A stretch of DNA of 64,000 nt from Mesostigma viride (taxonomy: Eukaryota; Streptophyta; Mesostigmatophyceae; Mesostigmatales; Mesostigmataceae): the NCBI GenBank assembly GCA_009746045.1, contig RPFO01000026.1, positions 4,242,899-4,306,898 on the forward strand. Direction: 5' to 3'. Below the pieces are notes generated by a model. That model was given only the letters and a program-made list of their open reading frames with translations, searched no databases and had not been told where the DNA came from. This document shows positions 22,649-49,258 of this stretch, in pieces. A program made the position numbers and the translations under genes. Within the stretch, counting starts at the first letter, position 1; each line of letters opens with the position of its first letter.

Positions 22649-22743
22649 GGGTAAGGCTAGCCTTTGCCAAGCAATAAGTGTTCCCATGAGCATCGGCGGC
22701 CGGGATGTGGCCTGCCTTTTGTATGTGCTCCACTCATTGTTTT
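22649..22743 (+). repeat. YR-1 split direct repeat B2 (right end)
   Basis: Right terminus of YR-1. After TTGTTTT the sequence changes to TTGGTCCTCCTGG, the host TA-1 element. Confidence 0.9.
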
Positions 22744-23789
22744 TTGGTCCTCCTGGAAAGTTGCGTAGTTGCGATTCTTGTTGCGATACTGCGGGTGACC
22801 CCTGTAAGAACCTAGGCAGGCCTGCGCATGGCGCCTTTGACGTACTCATGGAAGGCGCACCTTCCTTGGACGCCTGGGCTGTGGATGATGGCTTTTATTG
22901 TTTGGGCTGGCGTGCCAATTTATGCATCACACATTTCCACACAGGCAGGTGCTCTAACGCCGGCCTTTCACCTTTTTTTCGAGCAGTTTCCGTGCAGGAA
23001 GCTCGCCATTTGTTTCTGTTGCTTCGTCCGATTGCTAGCAATATCTTACAAGTTCGTGTAGTTTTTGGCTGGAATGCTGAAGGCGTTAAGGATAAGCTGT
23101 TGGTAAGGTCTTGGCATTTGTTTGCCACGATCGATTGGACATGATTTTGCTGAAACGATTTTGTTTTGTGAATGATCTGACGAGGCCTCAATTTGCAATG
23201 GCCTCCAGCCTGTGCCTGGAGGCTAACCAGCTGGCATCAGCTTCTTAGCAAATGATTATGTTGGAAAGTCAGGTGAGAGTGCTCCTTTTGCTGGCCATAC
23301 GGCATAAGTGGCATTGCATTAGATAGGTTTTTCCATTGCATTCCTTGAGCTACATCCTTAGATATGAGAGACTTTCCTGCTATACGTTCAGCAAGGCAAC
23401 GTGGATATGATGTGAATGCTTGACAGACAGCATGTATAATATGCTGACAAGTTATATATATTTATAGCCTGCATATTGCTTATTGCTTGGGCAGTCTTTC
23501 AAAGGTGTTAACACGTATAGATTTGCTGAGTTCTTGGCATGAAGTTTACAAGGTAACCTTGGGTTGAGTATAGTGTATGCTCTCTTGGCATGTATGCCTA
23601 GAGATCTTGTTGCTATGCCCACGCTGGCAAGGTTGGCCATGCCGAGGGCAGGCGAGGGTATAGATGAGGTGCCTAGCCTTTTCTTATGTTGTGTGGGCAA
23701 ATTGTGCATGCTTTCTGGCTTCTTGGGTGGAAAACATCATGGCTAAGTGGCCTTATACACAGAAAAGCCTCCTTTAGCGTATGTTTCAG

Positions 23790-24535
23790 TTTTCTCTGAA
23801 TATAGTTTAATGAACGCATGCGGGAAAGATAGGGCCGCTATGCCTTGGCCTTCATGTGGAAGGCTGTCTGCTACATGGGCTGACTAATTCAATCTGTACA
23901 AAGGGTTTCATACTCGCATGATTTTTCCTTGGATGACCCGGTTGTTAATAAGGGTCGGTGGCTATTAATTAGTGGTCCGAAAAAATTAATCGTTGGTTTT
24001 ATCCGACTTGCTTGCTATAATATTCGTATTTGGTTGCACCGGCTGACATTAGCTAGGGACCTGTAGGGTCGGTTGGTTGCTTAACGAATCTTTGACTGAT
24101 TTGTTTCTTGAGTGAGTCGTGATTAATTATTGTATAGTGGACCCGGACCGGCCCAAGGGTTGATGGGCGAGATTTATGGTTGCCAGTCTTGAGAACCTTG
24201 TACGACTACCTGTACGGTTTACACACTAGCCTGGGGGTGCGTGACCACGTTGTTTGTAGTGGCGTTTTCAGCACTGTTCAGGCCGGCGTGTGACGCATGC
24301 CGGAGTTACTTAATTTAGGATGATGTCAGCTTGTGTGTCGGCGGACCATGCCTTAAGCAAGCTAGGCCAGCAATGATCCGGAATTGTTTCTTTTCCCTTC
24401 CTCCCACACTGGAGGCTTCTTGCTTCCGCGTGCGGATTGAGAAACCTGAAGGCCACTGTAACTGCTGCATTTGTGGCAGGGCTCCACTTATTGTATCAAA
24501 TGCTGGTCTTCTTGGGAGCTTAGTAATCTTAACAT
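23790..24535. repeat. 746-bp insertion in TTAA-1 copy A, possibly a YR relic
   Basis: TTAA-1 copy B is continuous here, with CAG joined directly to GTTTTAGCAC, so copy A carries an extra 746 bp. The start (TTCTCTGAATATAGTTT, later GGGCCGCTATG) loosely resembles the start of the YR-1 A repeat (TTCTCTGAACATAGTTT, then AGCCGCTATAG). No inverted ends or duplication are visible, which fits recombinase-type insertion. It has no coding that I recognise. Confidence 0.5.
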
Positions 24536-25017
24536 GTTTTAGCACACATAACCTTATAACTTGAGCTAGACTTGTCGGAATGACCTGGGACTTGGACCAC
24601 AGCTGCCCCCCTGTTAGACAGATTTTTACTGTGTTTCAAAGTGTTTATAAAAAGTTATTCCAAATGTCCGGTAAAAAAAGGGTCGTTTTGCGGGAAAATT
24701 AATAAATGTTTAAGGTTTTGCAATTTTCGTGATGTAAATAGCTCAGCAAGCTACAAACTCAGGAAACTAAAAACGATGCGTACAGTTTTGCAAACAAATG
24801 TGTGCATTGCCTGGGGCATACCCAGCCCTAATTAGCGTCTTTCGCTATTTATAGCGCATTATTGGCGTATATATGGGGGTAGTACCCCCAACAAGTGCAT
24901 GGACAACTCACCAAACATGTTGTTTAGTGGCCCCAATCATGTTTCAGCATTGTGCAAATGACTTACAAGTGATATTAGCACATGTCAAATTTAAGGGGTT
25001 TGGGGTGCCACCTCCCC

Positions 25018-25074
25018 TTAACTGGCCTTGCACACCGGGAGACACACAGGGCCAAGAAAACCGGACTGCAACGC
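25018..25074 (-). CDS. Possible terminal exon, stop codon on a TTAA
   Basis: Acceptor tgccttcaag|GCGTTGCAG, phase 0, encodes ALQSGFLGPVCLPVCKAS and TAA. The stop lies within the TTAA (25018-25021) that borders TTAA-1 copy A. The pyrimidine tract is weak. If correct, the transposon abuts the gene's last codon. Confidence 0.3.
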   Translation of the reverse strand, partial: ALQSGFLGPVCLPVCKAS

Positions 25075-25333
25075 CTTGAAGGCACGAACTCTAGCTAGCA
25101 TAGCCACCAACCAACAAAGGCGTGGGAGCTGAACTATGGGTATCATTGCATACGTTGAAGGCAATGCTCTACCAATGAACCAGATACTTGAATCCCGTCC
25201 ACTGTACACGTCAATGATTCAAGACATACAAGCTTACGGACACAGCCCCCCCCTCCCCTTAACAATAACACACATAAAAAGCAAAGCATTTGGCTGCCAC
25301 GTGTTCGCACCAATTGCAAGCAGATAGACCCAC

Positions 25334-42058
<16,725 letters not shown>

Positions 42059-42063
42059 CTGCG

Positions 42064-42225
42064 CACGCCACGACAGGAGGGTGTGCGCGGCAGGAGGGTG
42101 TGCGTGTCAGGAGGGTGTGCGTGGCAGGAGGGTGTGCATGGCAGGAGTGTGTGTGTGGCAGGAGTGTGTGTGTGGCAGGAGTGTGTGCGTGGCAGGAGTG
42201 TATGCGTGGCAGGAGGGTGTGTGTG
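42064..42225. repeat. 17-bp GTGTGCGTGGCAGGAGG repeat
   Basis: About nine imperfect copies lie immediately upstream, on the minus strand, of the acceptor of the first identified glucosyltransferase exon. Confidence 0.85.
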
Positions 42226-42509
42226 GACCGATTCCGGGTTATGGACGGTGTGCCAAAGCGGCAAGGGGTTCACACAAGGGTTCTTAGCAAGAGGCCTCAG
42301 CAAGCAAAGGTGGGCCAAGGTACACGCAGCGTTGGTGGCAGCAGCTTTGGTAGCAGCAGCTTTGGTGGCAAAAGTGGTGGGAGCAACAGCGTTGGTAGCA
42401 TAAGCTATGGCATAAGGATATGACGGCCTGTGCAGTGTGCACTATTATCAACAATCATTGAAAATATAAGGTTTGGTAGCATAAGAAAAGAACGGCCCGC
42501 CAGCACCAA

Positions 42510-42735
42510 GTTACTGGCAAACCAAGCGAGCCACTTCGATTCCTATCGCCATGGCTGGAGGACCTACCCTGGCAGAACAAAGCTAGTACCTTCGATTCAG
42601 ATCGTCATGGCTGGAGGACCTACCCTGGCAGAACAAAGCTAGTACCTTCGATTCAGATCGTCATGGCTGGAGGACCTACCCTGGCAGAACAAAGCTAGTA
42701 CCTTCTATTCAGATCGCCATGGCTGGAGGACCTAC
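42510..42735. repeat. Tandem repeat of about 60 bp
   Basis: Three to four copies of a unit containing CATGGCTGGAGGACCTACCC and AGCTAGTACCTTCGATTCAG. Confidence 0.85.
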
Positions 42736-42772
42736 GGTGGTGTGACCTATCAGTATCCACAACGCGCATGCT

Positions 42773-43552
42773 ACCCACCCACCCACCCACCCACCCACCC
42801 ACCCACCCACCCACCCACCCACCCACCCACCCACCCACCCACCCACCCACCCACCCACCCACCCACCCACCCACCCACCCACCCACCCACCCACCCACCC
42901 ACCCACCCACCCACCCACCCACCCACCCACCCACCCACCCCACCCACCCACCCACCCACCCACCCACCCCACCCACCCACCCACCCACCCACCCACCCAC
43001 CCACCCACCCGCCCGCCCGCCCGCCCGCCCCCCCCCCCCCCCCCCCGCCCGCCCGCCCGCCCGCCCGCCCGCCGCCCGCCGCCCGCCCGCCCGCCGCCCG
43101 CCCGCCCGCCCGCCCGCCCGCCCGCCCGCCCGCCCGCCCGCCCGCCCGCCCGCCCGCGCCGCCCGCCCGCCCGCCCGCCCGCCCGCCCGCCCGCCCGCCC
43201 GCCCGCCCGCCCGCCCGCCCGCCCGCCCGCCCGCCGCCCGCCCGCCCGCCGCCCCCGCCCGCCCGCCCGCCGCCCGCCCGCCCGCCCGCCCGCCCGCCGC
43301 CGCCCGCCCGCCCGCCCGCCCGCCCGCCCGCCCGCCCGCCCGCCGCCCGCCCGCCCGCCCGCCCGCCCGCCGCGCCGCCCGCGCCCCGCCCGCCCGCCCG
43401 CCGCCCGCCCGCCCGCCCGCCCGCCCGCCCGCCCGCCGCCCGCCCGCCCGCCCGCCCGCCCGCCGCCCGCCCGCCGCCCGCCCGCCGCCCGCCCGCCCGC
43501 CCGCCCGCCCCGCCCGCCCGCCCGCCCGCCCGCCCACCCACCCACCCACCCA
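42773..43552. repeat. Compound (CCCA)n/(CCCG)n array, 780 bp
   Basis: (CCCA)n occupies about 42773-43010, (CCCG)n with many one-base slips about 43011-43532, and a few CCCA units close it. The complementary strand carries GGG every four bases, a dense potential for G-quadruplexes. Confidence 0.95.
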
Positions 43553-43617
43553 CGCGCATGCTGCCTATCAGCCGGCCAACCACGGCCTGCACACACGGAG
43601 CATGTGGCGTCCGCTCC

Positions 43618-44108
43618 AACGAGGAGACCGACACAATAGGAGATCGATACAATAGGAGACCGACACAATAGGAGATCGACACAATAGGAGATCGATACAA
43701 TAGGAGACCGACACAATAGGAGACCGATACAATAGGAGACCGACACAATAGGAGATAGACACAATAGGAGAAAGATGCAATAGGAGACCGACACAATAGG
43801 AGATCGACACAATAGGAGATCGACACAATAGGAGATCGACACAATAGGAGATCGATACAACAGGAGACCGACACAATAGGAGACCGATACAATAGGAGAC
43901 CGACATAATAGGAGATCGACACAATAGGAGATCGATACAATAGGAGACCGACACAATAGGAGATCGACACAATAGGAGACCGACACAATAGGAGATCGAC
44001 ACAATAGGAGATCGATACAATAGGAGATCGATACAATAGGAGACCGACACAATAGGAGACCGGCACAATAGGAGACCGATACAATAGGAGATCGATCAAT
44101 ACAATAGT
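43618..44108. repeat. 16-bp tandem repeat
   Basis: About 30 copies of GAGA(C/T)CGA(C/T)ACAATAG. Variation is almost entirely C/T at two positions. Confidence 0.9.
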
Positions 44109-44427
44109 AGGAGCCCGACACACTAACTAGCAGCATTGCATGGATGTCACAGGGCACACAGAGAGCGAGATGAATCTTCTATGCAAAGGATAGGTTGCAC
44201 CGCTCATGCCCGCAGTCGCCCATGATCACGTATTGAAACCCGGAAACAAAAGCAACCTAGGAGCGAACAGATATAGTGGGGCCATGCTCCCAGAAAGTGC
44301 CATTAGGTAATATCGGTACGGAGCGTTAGAGCCGCATGCCCAAAAAATTCCTTCCAATAATTGTAATAAATGTATAGTAGAAATGTTATTAATAGTCATA
44401 TAACTAGTAGTAGAAAACTTCACTCAC

Positions 44428-44441
44428 GATCTCGAGCATGC
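44428..44441 (-). CDS. Candidate 14-nt micro-exon
   Basis: Minus strand: ccatcgtccgcag|GCATGCTCGAGATC|GTGAGT, with excellent sites on both sides. It could belong between 44638-44694 and the glucosyltransferase, but no exon linking it onward was found. Confidence 0.2.
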
Positions 44442-44637
44442 CTGCGGACGATGGGAAAACTTGGAATTAACGTTTACGATGGGAAATGAATCCTTTGTTA
44501 TACAAACACAGGGAGTCATCCTTGATGCCTCCTTGATGCCTGAACCTTGGGGGCGCACCCGAGGCAGCAAACCATCCGCCCTGTGACAGCACGCAGCACG
44601 TGAGTGATGTGTGCATCATGTTTGATTACTGGCATAC

Positions 44638-44694
44638 CTCCAGGATCTGAACCAGAGACGCCTCCACATCGGGGCGCTGATTTGACGTTGCCAT
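44638..44694 (-). CDS. Candidate first exon upstream of the glucosyltransferase
   Basis: Minus-strand ATG 44694 opens 19 codons, MATSNQRPDVEASLVQILE, ending at CTGGAG|GTATGC. It is in phase 0, as the acceptor at 42058 requires, but the intervening candidate micro-exon would break that phase. The sequence is not recognised. Confidence 0.25.
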
Positions 44695-44699
44695 GGCCT

Positions 44700-46490
44700 C
44701 CTGTCTTTGGCCACGTAGTTATAGGCCTGTGGTACTTGAGCTTGCAGTGTTGTACGACTTCTCGTCCCGCAAATTAAAACCGCACCGCCAGAGCTTTCAG
44801 CGTTACTGGAGTGCCTGCACGTGCAGCAGAATACATCAAAAGCATGGTCAGCCCATTTAGGGTCCGGGGACAAACAGCTGGCCGGTAACTTGTGGGTAAC
44901 GTCAGCGATCGGCTGACGATATGCCCCGTCTGCATGGATTGCAAGCGAGAGGATTTGTTTCAAGTGACAGTCCTTGATAGGGTTCTTCGCCGACATGGTT
45001 GACCTGATTATAACCGCGCGGTAGCATGAAAAAAAAGCGTAATATTTCCAGCACAATAGCCTGTAGGTACCTTGTGCATCCACGCGCCGGCCCACGTGCA
45101 CTTCGTGCCTAATGGGCACCGCCGCACCGGGCGTTCTCTCTCTGCTTGATACTGCTGCCCTAGCTATGACCAGGTCGTTAACGTTCCATAAATCGTGCAC
45201 ATGTACTAGTGCATCGAATTTCGTGAAGCCCTCATAAAATCCACCCTAGTATTGACGCGGAACAATATATAGCTTGAAAGAGACGCGATCGGCAGTCGTA
45301 GATCATATTTGCGCACCTGCAAAATCTCTTTTATAATGATAGCAACTCTCCGTCTGTGTGATTGCCCTTGGCTTTAATATTCTGACGTCGTCAGGCATTA
45401 CAAACGCGCCTCATGATCAGTTAATTAGATGCACACGGGGAGACGAAAAGGTAAAGCGTTGAAAAGGTTATGTTGATAAGTTTTCGATTGCATGCAGAAC
45501 AACACGGACCAAAGAGAGCTTTTATTTGTGGAATCGACGTTAATTAATTATCCTTGTGAGATTAGAATTTTTGCAAATGTTAGTAGAATATATAATATTA
45601 TACCTTGAGGAACGCTTATAGAATATCCTTGCTGCCTCATGCCTACTGCCCAGCGTCATGCCAACCATTGTTCGCCAACCATTGTTCGCCTTCCACTGCG
45701 CATTTTTACGTACCAAATACCAACAAAATAAATGATCAAATCTTTCATCTTGTAATTTCCACATCAGTCGATGTGTCCAGTGTCCACGGACTCAAATCCA
45801 CCGGCCGACCCCCGTGCGCAACACAATCCGACTTGGCACGGGTGTTTAACGGTTCATCGCCAAAATTTGCCAAGTCTGATTCCTATCAGATAGATGTATA
45901 CTGAGCAATTGGTTCCAACATCGCCATGCACTGAGTAATGGATCACGGACACAAACGATAATTGTGCAGTTACTTTGACTTATGACGTAATCCATCGGAA
46001 TTCATTTCAAGTTTTGGAGCTTGGAGATGCCACGAGGATGCGATGCAAATTTCCGGGTAAATCCAGGGTAAATAAATGGTTACTTTTATACTAAACCAAA
46101 CTAACCAATGGTAAAAGGGGTATGACCAAGTAGCGACCAGCTGGATGCGATGCAAATTCTTGGGACTAGGATTCGACTACGGTACAGCGGAACTGGCTTC
46201 TGGGCTCGAGAGTAGTAGCCACGTGGTTTCATTATTGTTGAGATTACTTGTGAAGGCCGAATATTTAATTGCGTGCATAGGAGTGATAATTGGATAATAT
46301 CCCTTGAATATCCCATATTATAATTTACCTTAATTAGGGATTGGCTGATACTTTTGAGTCATTTCCCATTTTCAACATCCCTGGTGGCGATTACAAGTCG
46401 GTATTGGATAATACAGTAAAATAGTAGTACCCCGGCACTTTCCCGAATAACTATTGGATAAAAATAATTATTATAATACCCACTCCCCTG
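44700..46490. other. No gene recognised
   Basis: AT-richer sequence. A minus-strand frame (45200-44616) is open for 195 codons but shows no domain and overlaps the candidate exon in another frame. I see no repeat or RNA gene. Confidence 0.4.
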
Positions 46491-46616
46491 CGCAGGCCAG
46501 AAATCTGGATGCGGAGAGTCCGGACCTCAGTATATACAGTCGGTAGCTCGAGGCTGCTGTTTTCTTACTGTAGTCGCGTTTGTCGAGTGGTTTCATTAGG
46601 ATGATGGAAGTGATGA
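46491..46616 (+). mobile_element. Diverged SINE-G copy
   Basis: This is homologous to 57297-57407 (GCGCAGGCCAGAAATC..., GGTAGCTCGAG..., GATGATGGAAGTGATGAAT) with many substitutions. It is an old copy. hAT-2 inserted at its 3' end. Confidence 0.6.
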
Positions 46617-46624
46617 ATGGAGGT

Positions 46625-48084
46625 CAGTGTACAGCCATACGCAATACGCAATCATACGGGGCCCATGGGTATGGTGTATAATACGCCATACGGGGTATAA
46701 TACGCAAATCATACGGGGACTCTTGAAAATGCGGTTTTTTGCATGGTTCAGGGGGTTCTTCAACATTCTGACCAATCAGGCATGTTTTTTTTGTGTTCTT
46801 GCAACACCACTTGCCTTTATTTAACACATCCTCACATAATATTGCCGTTGCCGTCGCTGCATGCCTACAAATACAAGCATTGTACATCTGTTGTTATTAA
46901 TTAATAATGTCTGTAAATAGCACAAAATAACAAAGTTGTATGCACAATCAATGCACACCTGAAAAGGATAATAACACAAGTAGATATGCATGCACATTGA
47001 CACTTGCAGTGGTATAGAGATCGCTGCCACCACTGTATGTTGAAGTTAAAAAACCATGCCATCACTGCATGGAATGGCTATACTAGGACTGAAATACTGC
47101 ACATGGTCAGTCGGCCAACTTGCCAAAAGTAATAAGACATTGTGCAAGAAACAGACATCTTGCCTACTCGTGGTAGGCCACCATGCAATATTGATCTACA
47201 TGAAGCAAGAATCCATACGGGCTGCCAACAATGTGGCTAGCGTGCAGGATAGCATGCATGCCAGCAACCCGACCCAGCTTCCCTAAACCATTAACACATA
47301 TGGTACGGTGGCTGGCTAGCAGCAGCCTGCATGGCTAAATAAGGCATTTATGTGCATCGCGAGTCGCACCAAATACCCCGCAGCCTGCGACGTAATGCCT
47401 CCGGCGGCCTCTTGCACTCGCTCACTCTTGCCTCCTTCGCATACGTAGCGCCCATGATATGGCGGGTGCTAGCCTTGCTCGGGTGGTAGAACCCGAGAAT
47501 TTTGCATCCAAAAGTGTGCACGTCACTGAGCTAGTAGTTACCTGTCGGCTGCCCTTTCTTGTTGAGAGTCTGTTCTTTCACGATGTGTGTCCAGACAGTC
47601 TCGAATACGGCCTGCATCTCGTCGGCCCCATTATCATCGTGTTCCATAGACCCACACCATCACCGTCGCTAGCCATGGTGCCTGGATGTCAATTGTGCTA
47701 CGATTAAATGTTAGGTGCCAGATGCGCGCCCTTGTTGGCAGACAACATAACTTCGTCACCTAATTTCCTCGTCCTTCGTCTCCTAGACCCTAGTCCGACA
47801 CGCAGCAATCTGCAGCAATGCACGTACAGTCGTACATGCACGGCCAGCTTGGCACCTGCATCTAGTTCCGGCTCCACGTGCCGTCCAAAATGATGCCAGA
47901 AGCTACTTCGAACGAGGTTCATACGCAAAAAATACGCAAAAAATACGCAAAAAATACGCAATACGCAAAAAATACGCAAAAAATACGCAGTGCGTATTTT
48001 TTTTCCCATTTTCATACGGAAATCTTGCGTATGGCGTATAATACGCGCCATACGGCGTATTATACGCCGTATGGCTGTTCACTG
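46625..48084. mobile_element. hAT-type DNA transposon (hAT-2), non-autonomous
   Basis: Inverted ends CAGTG(T/A)ACAGCCATACG match at 16 of 17 positions and are flanked by the 8-bp duplication ATGGAGGT (46617-46624 and 48085-48092). Both subterminal regions are rich in GTATAATACGCCATACGG-like palindromes, like hAT-1 but with different ends. 47924-47990 has a run of ATACGCAAAA units. No transposase is recognised in its 1.46 kb. Confidence 0.85.
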
Positions 48085-48092
48085 ATGGAGGT

Positions 48093-48780
48093 GGAACTAA
48101 ATGTGTAGCCTTCAGTTCAGTTGTCAATCAGATCAAGGAGAAGACCAGTCGGTTGTATGACTACCGGCGGCACTTGTTTACGTGGTTAAATATGCATTCC
48201 CCAGCGTCCTAAATTTAGGACTTTTTGCAGGCTTTTGGACACTTGCATTCGATGCGCCTTTCTAAGACGCACTTGCCAGCAGTATAATCGATCACGGCTG
48301 ACACGCAGTATCGAAAAAGCATACGCACGTGACAAGCAGGTATGATGACTCCAAAAGCACAACGGGGTTTGAAAACTAAGGAGCTTTCCGGCTCCCAGCC
48401 CAACCCACTCGCCATCGTCCTTGCCCAGTCGACTGGGCCCGCAAACCCACCGCAAGCAAATCCATCGCCAAGCGCCTCGCCAGATCGAGCCCACGAAACG
48501 GCATGCTACGACAAAAACAACTGGCGACAGTGCCTACCAGACTACGAACACTTTTCTTTCAGCAGCTGGCTACAGCTGACCACGGAAGAATGCGCCGAAA
48601 TATAGTGCATTTCTTAGCACAATTGAACGCAAGCTCCGTGCCGACGACCTGGAGGGGTTCCTCGCCAGGCCAGGGCTCAACCACCGCCTGAGTCGCTGTA
48701 TATCCTGTGCAGCTTCTTCCAGCAAACTCTTATGGGCATCGTCGCTAAGCTCCGCAACCCAGCCCGGCATGCGCAGCCGG
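48093..48780. other. No gene recognised
   Basis: Open frames at 48342-48605 (plus) and 48570-48770 (minus) overlap and have no domain. The stretch grades into a LINE 3' fragment at about 48780. Confidence 0.4.
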
Positions 48781-49040
48781 CAGCCACATCGGCTCCGCAG
48801 GTGGAGCCGGTTATTGGCCCTGAAGTCCGCAGGACGGGAGGTTATTGATTGGCCCTAAGGATAGAGATGAGATGAGATTGATTGGCCCTAAGGATAGATA
48901 TGAGTAGAATAGGTAGGGTTTTCTAGATTAGATTAGCTTAGAGTTAGATTAGTTCGGTTTCGCGGCTTTGTCCCCCCCTCCATCCATCCACGGGAATATG
49001 TGCTACATGATCTCCCAACGGAGTCATGTTATAATTTAAT
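48780..49040 (+). pseudogene. LINE-B 3' untranslated fragment with terminal hairpin
   Basis: It contains GTTTTCTAGATTAGATTAGC, GGTTTCGCGGCTTTG and CTCCATCCATCCA, then GGAATATGTGCTACATGATC followed by TCCCAACGGAGTCATGT and an AATTTAATT(T)n tail. The hairpin pairs ACATGAT/CTCC with GGAG/TCATGT. Confidence 0.65.
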
Positions 49041-49051
49041 TTTTTTTTTTA

Positions 49052-49258
49052 AAGGATAGCCGCTACGCTACTGCCTCGTCTGCCATTACAGTAGACGACA
49101 GCTCGGATGAGGATGACATCCCCATCTAGTGCTTAATTGGTTGGGTCCGAATGATGCAGACGATATTTGTTTAAACTTTTTTGTAATTATTTTTTCTAAT
49201 GAGATTAGCATAGTACTCCGTGGCATGCCTTTGCGCATGACACGCAAGTACTTACTTA
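49052..49258 (+). pseudogene. LINE-A 3' end fragment
   Basis: Matches 9483-9691: AGGATAGCCGCTAC..., AGCTCGGATGAGGAT..., ending AAGTACTTACTTAC. Only the last codons and the 3' untranslated region are present. Confidence 0.7.

Larger units (their letters stand above)
17287..22743 (+). mobile_element. Complete YR retrotransposon with split direct repeats (YR-1)
   Basis: The order is A1 (17287-17719), gag-like ORF, RT-RNaseH-YR ORF, B1 (22056-22150), A2 (22191-22623), B2 (22649-22743). A1 and A2 are both 433 bp and differ at one position that I can see. B1 and B2 are both 95 bp and identical by eye. The A1...B1-A2-B2 layout is the split-direct-repeat signature of PAT, Kangaroo and Ngaro-type tyrosine-recombinase retrotransposons. 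No target duplication is visible, as expected for recombinase-mediated insertion. Near-identical repeats and an uninterrupted pol suggest a recent insertion. No methyltransferase domain is seen. Confidence 0.9.
12847..22804. mobile_element. 9.96-kb TA-target DNA transposon (TA-1)
   Basis: The termini are 38-bp perfect inverted repeats (12847-12884 and 22767-22804) starting CAGGGGTCACCCGCAG and containing ATCGCAACAAGAATCGCAAC. They are flanked by TA (12845-12846 and 22805-22806). TTAA-1 copy B shows the uninterrupted sequence, with GGTAAGAACC at the junction. Further ATCGCAACA motifs near 12985-13065 and 17215-17286 look like subterminal repeats. Without the nested YR element it would be about 4.5 kb. 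It carries a 43-bp minisatellite, a LINE-B fragment and two weak exon candidates. TA duplication suggests a Tc1/mariner-related family, but no DDE/D transposase is recognised. Confidence 0.75.
12424..25017 (+). mobile_element. TTAA-1 transposon copy A, heavily interrupted
   Basis: The left end GGGAACATGGCG (after TTAA 12420-12423) and right end GTGCCACCTCCCC (before TTAA 25018-25021) are imperfect inverted repeats. Own sequence is 12424-12846, 22805-23789 and 24536-25017, about 1.89 kb, the same length as the uninterrupted copy B at 57614-59501. Two insertions account for the rest: the TA-1 element (12847-22804) and a 746-bp segment (23790-24535). A short conserved open segment with a KKRRK cluster is seen best in copy B. 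No transposase is recognised. TTAA duplication fits the piggyBac or Kolobok superfamily. Confidence 0.8.

Noticed and set aside
25120..25210. tRNA-like segment on the minus strand (GGTTCATTGGTAGAGC)
   Set aside because: The D-arm looks good, but the anticodon loop would be 11 nt and no T-stem or acceptor stem forms. At most it is a degraded tRNA relic.
42695..44157. Long Gly/Ala/Arg and Pro/Thr frames and an SPIVSVSYC repeat protein
   Set aside because: They arise from the CCCA/CCCG and 16-bp arrays.
44616..45200. 195-codon minus-strand open frame as a gene
   Set aside because: There is no domain, its composition is irregular and it contains several in-frame splice-like sites. The overlapping short exon candidate at 44694-44638 is at least as plausible.
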